A stretch of 64,000 bases of DNA from an uncultured Alphaproteobacteria bacterium (lineage in GTDB: Bacteria; Pseudomonadota; Alphaproteobacteria; HIMB59; GCA-002718135), in assembly GCA_902601455.1 (NCBI GenBank), contig CACKNC010000001.1, forward strand, positions 220,240 to 284,239, read 5' to 3'. Numbering within the stretch: position 1 is the first letter of the stretch; each line of letters opens with the position of its first letter. Made by a program: the position numbers and the translations under genes. The notes below the pieces were generated by a model. That model was not told the DNA's origin. It worked only from the letters and a program-made list of their open reading frames with translations, and did not search any database. Below, piece after piece: positions 61,464 to 64,000 of the stretch.

Positions 61464-61575
61464 TAAGCATTCCTCGTGCACAATCTTCTCTTTATAAAGA
61501 GCAGAGAAGTTTACAAGAGGAATACTTCTTATAGGAGGAAATAATATGAAACTCTCTGCTCAAATACTATTATAA
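61464..61575 (+). other. Structured spacer with alternative hairpins and a 9-codon mini-ORF
   Basis: ATTCCTC (61469-61475) can pair with GAGGAAT (61517-61523), enclosing CTTCTCT (61485-61491) with AGAGAAG (61503-61509). Alternatively, AGCAGAGAAGTTT (61500-61512) pairs with AAACTCTCTGCT (61549-61560) with one bulge, looping out the Shine-Dalgarno GGAGGAA and the ATG. The mini-ORF 61546-61575 encodes MKLSAQILL. The two folds exclude each other because they share AGAGAAG. It may be a leader/attenuator, a small RNA, or the remnant of a binding-protein gene's 5' end. Confidence 0.45.
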
Positions 61576-61617
61576 ATTATTATTAATTTTTAACTAATAA
61601 TGACCAAAACGCTTTGG

Positions 61618-61643
61618 AAATGCCCCTTTTTATAGGGGGCATT
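61618..61643. terminator. Hairpin between the glpD region and ugpC (convergent)
   Basis: AATGCCCC pairs with GGGGCATT around a T/A loop (GGAAATGCCCC...GGGGGCATTC), 17 bases before the end of the convergent ATPase gene. There is no long T run on either side, so it is a weak or factor-assisted bidirectional terminator. Confidence 0.65.
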
Positions 61644-61659
61644 CAAAATAACGATTCTA

Positions 61660-62739
61660 TTATTTAAAAGCTTGTTGAGAGCTATCAAATAAATGACAAC
61701 GAGAGGCTGAAAAACCAACTTTTACAGTATCGCCAACTTTAATATTTGAGTCTCCTTCAGTCTCCACAACAAGAGGTTCACCTTCTTTTTCTAAGTAAAG
61801 AAAAGTACCTGAACCTAATTTTTCAACAACAAATACTTTACTTTCCCAACTGCCATCACTTTCTGCATTGACAGTTAAATGCTCTGGCCGAATACCAAGT
61901 TGTACTTCATCACCTTCAGAAGCAGAAGCTGAAGTTTTTGGAATGCTTATTTTTGAGGATCCCATTAGATCTACTTCCGTCTTGTCACTACTTTTACTAG
62001 TAATTTTAGTAGAGATGAAGTTCATTTTAGGAGATCCAATAAATCCACCGACAAAAAGATTATTTGGATCATTATATAGATCCATCGGTGATCCTTTTTG
62101 AGATACGATACCTTCATCTAGAACGACAATATCATTCGCAAGTGTCATCGCTTCTGTTTGATCATGAGTTACATAAATCATTGTTGCATTTAGTTGGTCA
62201 TGAAGTTTAGCTAATTCAACACGCATTTGTACACGTAGTGCTGCATCTAGGTTCGATAGAGGCTCATCAAATAAGAATACTTTAGGTTTACGTGTAATAG
62301 CTCTTCCTATAGCAACCCTTTGTCTCTGACCTCCAGATAATTGTTTTGGTTTTCTGTGAAGATAATCTTCAATTTGTAGAATTCTTGCAGCTTCTTGAAC
62401 ACGGTCATTAATTTCATCTTTAGATCTTTTTTCTAATTTTAAACCAAATGCCATGTTATCAAAAACTGTCATGTGTGGATATAAAGCGTAAGATTGGAAC
62501 ACCATGGCAATATTTCTTTGCTTAGGTGGCAAATCATTAACAACTTGTCCATCAATTGAGATAGTTCCCGAATGAATATCCTCTAATCCTGCAATCATTC
62601 TTAACATAGTTGATTTACCACAACCTGATGGTCCAACTAAAACTGTAAACGATTGACTTTTTATATCGAGAGATACGTCCTTAATAACATGAACGTCTCC
62701 GTAGTACTTGTTAACTGTATCTATTTTAATATCAGCCAC
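61660..62739 (-). CDS. ugpC: CUT1 ABC transporter ATPase, UgpC/MsiK-like
   Basis: 359 residues from a GTG at 62739, which has an ideal AAGGAGG Shine-Dalgarno 5 bases upstream and gives the standard start (M)ADIKIDTVNKYYG. The track's ATG at 62766 precedes the Shine-Dalgarno and is rejected. Walker A GPSGCGKST, signature LSGGQRQRVAIGRA, Walker B KVFLFDEPLSNLD, switch YVTHD, and a C-terminal TOBE/MalK-type regulatory domain (LGIRPEHL). It energises the UgpBAE system and may also serve the ATPase-less amino-sugar transporter, as MsiK does in other bacteria. It lies convergent to glpD. Confidence 0.88.
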   Translation of the reverse strand: MADIKIDTVNKYYGDVHVIKDVSLDIKSQSFTVLVGPSGCGKSTMLRMIAGLEDIHSGTISIDGQVVNDLPPKQRNIAMVFQSYALYPHMTVFDNMAFGLKLEKRSKDEINDRVQEAARILQIEDYLHRKPKQLSGGQRQRVAIGRAITRKPKVFLFDEPLSNLDAALRVQMRVELAKLHDQLNATMIYVTHDQTEAMTLANDIVVLDEGIVSQKGSPMDLYNDPNNLFVGGFIGSPKMNFISTKITSKSSDKTEVDLMGSSKISIPKTSASASEGDEVQLGIRPEHLTVNAESDGSWESKVFVVEKLGSGTFLYLEKEGEPLVVETEGDSNIKVGDTVKVGFSASRCHLFDSSQQAFK

Positions 62740-62769
62740 TTCATCCTCCTTTGAGCGATCTTTCAAGTG

Positions 62770-62794
62770 TTTAAATTATCTTGTATAATTTAAA
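62770..62794. promoter_or_regulatory. Perfect 10-bp inverted repeat upstream of ugpC
   Basis: TTTAAATTAT (62770-62779), spacer CTTGT, ATAATTTAAA (62785-62794). It lies 31 bases before the GTG start of ugpC and 10 bases after the end of the Gfo/Idh gene on the same strand. It could be an operator or an AU-only RNA hairpin; long AT palindromes are easier to get by chance in this genome. Confidence 0.45.
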
Positions 62795-62803
62795 ATATAT
62801 TGA

Positions 62804-63862
62804 TTAATTTATATCAACCCACTGATTTTTGTCATTACTTTTTATGCACATATCCAGAATTTTTTGAACTTTTGCACCTTGCTGAAAGTCAGGTTGATCA
62901 TTTTCGCCTGATTTAATTGATTTAATAAATCTCTCAAAATTAGTTGGAGTTGACTCACAAATAATTTTTTCCCATTTTGCTTCATCGATATTCTTGTTTT
63001 CACATATATGCAGTGTTGACCATTTATTATCTCTTTCAGCATCAAACTCAACTTTAACTGCGCCTTTTTCACAAAAAACTTCAAGCATAAGTGTATTTGC
63101 ATACCCTGTTGCGTATCTTGTATTTGATATGGTCCCAATTGCTCCATTTGAAAATTTAACCATAGAGGTAAAACCATCGTTTGCATCAAGTGTGTATTCA
63201 CCAATCTTATCACCTTTTTCCTGATAAGTTTTTAAGTTAGCACATATTTGTTGAATATCTCCCACTGCATTAATGGTGAAATCAAAAATATGTACCCCAG
63301 TATCACCTAAGGCACCATTACTGCCATGTGCAGTTGACAGTCTCCATAACCATGTATCTTCTTCTTTCCAATTCCCCCATAAGTTGCTTGTTAGCCATGA
63401 TTGATAATAATTAGCGTTTACATGCTTTATACTCCCTAATGTATCTGACTTAATTGTTTCTACAAGTTTTTGATATCCACTAGATTCTCTATATGTAAAA
63501 TTGACCATGTTAATTACGTTACGTTTGTGAGCCAAATCAGTTAAAATTTTAGCATCTTCATAATTTTCTGCCAATGGTTTTTCAGAAAATATATTAATTT
63601 CTTTTTCTAAAATTTTAAGAGAAACTTCTTTATGAAATCTGTCTGGAGTATTATTACAAATACCATCAAAGTTTTTTTCTTCTTTAAGCATTTCATCAAT
63701 AGACGAATATTTCCGTAAGTGATTACCAAATTTTTCTGTGAATAAATTTAAGTTTTTTAAATTAACATCACAAACTGCTTCAACTTTTACTCCATCAATC
63801 TTAGAGAATTCTTCGAAATGCCTATAAGCAACGTTACCCGTACCAACTATACCTAGTTTCAT
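62804..63862 (-). CDS. Gfo/Idh/MocA family oxidoreductase
   Basis: 352 residues. The Rossmann motif LGIVGTGNVAYRHFEEF is near 3-19, the family EKPLAEN motif near 94-100 (catalytic Lys), and GDTGVHIFDFTI near 181-192 the catalytic His region. ESSGYQKLVETI near 127 and SWLTSNLWGNWKEEDTWLWRLS near 153-174 have the Trp-rich pattern of sugar-specific members. It is followed on the same strand by ugpC after 64 bases and preceded by a partial gene 4 bases away, so all three may form one minus-strand operon. It probably oxidises an imported sugar; the substrate is unknown. Confidence 0.83.
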   Translation of the reverse strand: MKLGIVGTGNVAYRHFEEFSKIDGVKVEAVCDVNLKNLNLFTEKFGNHLRKYSSIDEMLKEEKNFDGICNNTPDRFHKEVSLKILEKEINIFSEKPLAENYEDAKILTDLAHKRNVINMVNFTYRESSGYQKLVETIKSDTLGSIKHVNANYYQSWLTSNLWGNWKEEDTWLWRLSTAHGSNGALGDTGVHIFDFTINAVGDIQQICANLKTYQEKGDKIGEYTLDANDGFTSMVKFSNGAIGTISNTRYATGYANTLMLEVFCEKGAVKVEFDAERDNKWSTLHICENKNIDEAKWEKIICESTPTNFERFIKSIKSGENDQPDFQQGAKVQKILDMCIKSNDKNQWVDIN

Positions 63863-63866
63863 AATT

Positions 63867-64000
63867 TTATTTTTCTGTAGGATGACCTACACTAAAACCT
63901 TTTTTTGTAATATTTTCAATTGGATCAGGTCTGTTACTTTTTGGGGTAGGGGAATGTATATCCTGCCATATATTCTTTGAAGTTTCTTTAACAAAATGAA
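63867..64000 (-). CDS. C-terminal end of an unidentified protein (partial, runs off the window)
   Basis: The minus-strand frame is open from the window edge to a TAA at 63867-63869, about 44 codons: FVKETSKNIWQDIHSPTPK followed by a tail ending GFSVGHPTEK. It is not recognised from this fragment. It lies 4 bases before the Gfo/Idh start in the same direction, so it is probably an operon partner in sugar or polyol catabolism. The density of Pro/Lys/Asn suggests an extended tail rather than a folded core. Confidence 0.65.
   Translation of the reverse strand, partial: HFVKETSKNIWQDIHSPTPKSNRPDPIENITKKGFSVGHPTEK

Noticed and set aside
61464-61659. Missing C-terminal domain of GlpD encoded in a shifted frame after the stop
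   Set aside because: The spacer contains several stops in each frame and no stretch resembling the DAO_C domain.
62842-63213. Minus-strand 123-residue ORF in another frame of the last Gfo/Idh gene
   Set aside because: Overlaps the real gene on the same strand in a different frame; composition is that of a shadow.
1-64000. CRISPR arrays, tRNA or rRNA genes, prophage or integron
   Set aside because: No regularly spaced repeats, cloverleaf-like segments, rRNA-like stretches or phage genes were noticed on reading both strands. A covariance-model scan would be needed to exclude a tRNA completely.

Overview
The window is a gene-dense, strongly AT-rich stretch with very short spacers, overlapping stop/start codons and no rRNA, tRNA, phage, IS or CRISPR features. 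Low GC, genome streamlining and a complete trimethylamine (TMA)/trimethylamine N-oxide (TMAO) module point to a free-living marine alphaproteobacterium of the SAR11/AEGEAN-169 (HIMB59-like) kind. That placement is inference from gene content and composition; no marker gene is present.

Layout. (1) 1-3230: end of a polyol/sugar oxidation operon (two SDRs, two Gfo/Idh/MocA dehydrogenases, one iolG-like). (2) 3231-12587: TMAO ABC transporter (tmoX-tmoV-tmoW), TMA monooxygenase (tmm), TMAO demethylase (tdm), a cupin and a choline-kinase-like protein. (3) 12662-26895: an IclR regulator, an FAD amine oxidoreductase, a glutamine-synthetase-like ligase, two consecutive three-gene glutamate-synthase-like sets (mgsABC type), gmaS, an ammonium transporter and small membrane proteins. 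Together, (2) and (3) can import TMAO, oxidise TMA, demethylate TMAO to dimethylamine and formaldehyde, gamma-glutamylate methylamine, form N-methylglutamate and handle the released ammonium. No mgdABCD and no dimethylamine monooxygenase (dmmABC) is visible. (4) 26903-32403: two DMT permeases, a gamma-butyrobetaine-hydroxylase-like dioxygenase, an M24 metallohydrolase and an aldehyde dehydrogenase. (5) 32400-46668: galactokinase and a full amino-sugar locus (GH20 hexosaminidase, GlcNAc kinase, SIS protein, ABC transporter without ATPase, nanE, ROK kinase, nagA, deaminase), then a GMC oxidoreductase and an enolase-superfamily protein. (6) 46721-53828: a Cys-rich mini-protein, a hydrolase/ThDP enzyme/flavin monooxygenase operon, HAD phosphatases, a TPR protein and a glycerate-kinase-like ATPase. 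(7) 53866-62739: a glycerophosphodiester/glycerol-3-phosphate locus (phosphoesterase, Ugp-type ABC genes, HAD phosphatase, GlpR-like repressor, short GlpD-like enzyme, UgpC-like ATPase). (8) 62804-64000: a Gfo/Idh dehydrogenase and a partial gene.

Most notable: the two adjacent mgsABC-type sets differ sharply. MgsC copy 1 keeps the three Cys of the glutamate-synthase 3Fe-4S motif; copy 2, next to gmaS, has Tyr, Trp and Asp there. Each set sits beside a different GS-like ligase, suggesting two parallel gamma-glutamyl-amine routes. Palindromes of the form TTTC-N7-GAAA lie in the tmm/tmoX and gmaS/amtB divergent promoters and three bases after the IclR gene, suggesting one local regulon. Hairpins follow all three substrate-binding-protein genes. 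A structured spacer after the GlpD-like gene holds a 9-codon mini-ORF with a strong Shine-Dalgarno.
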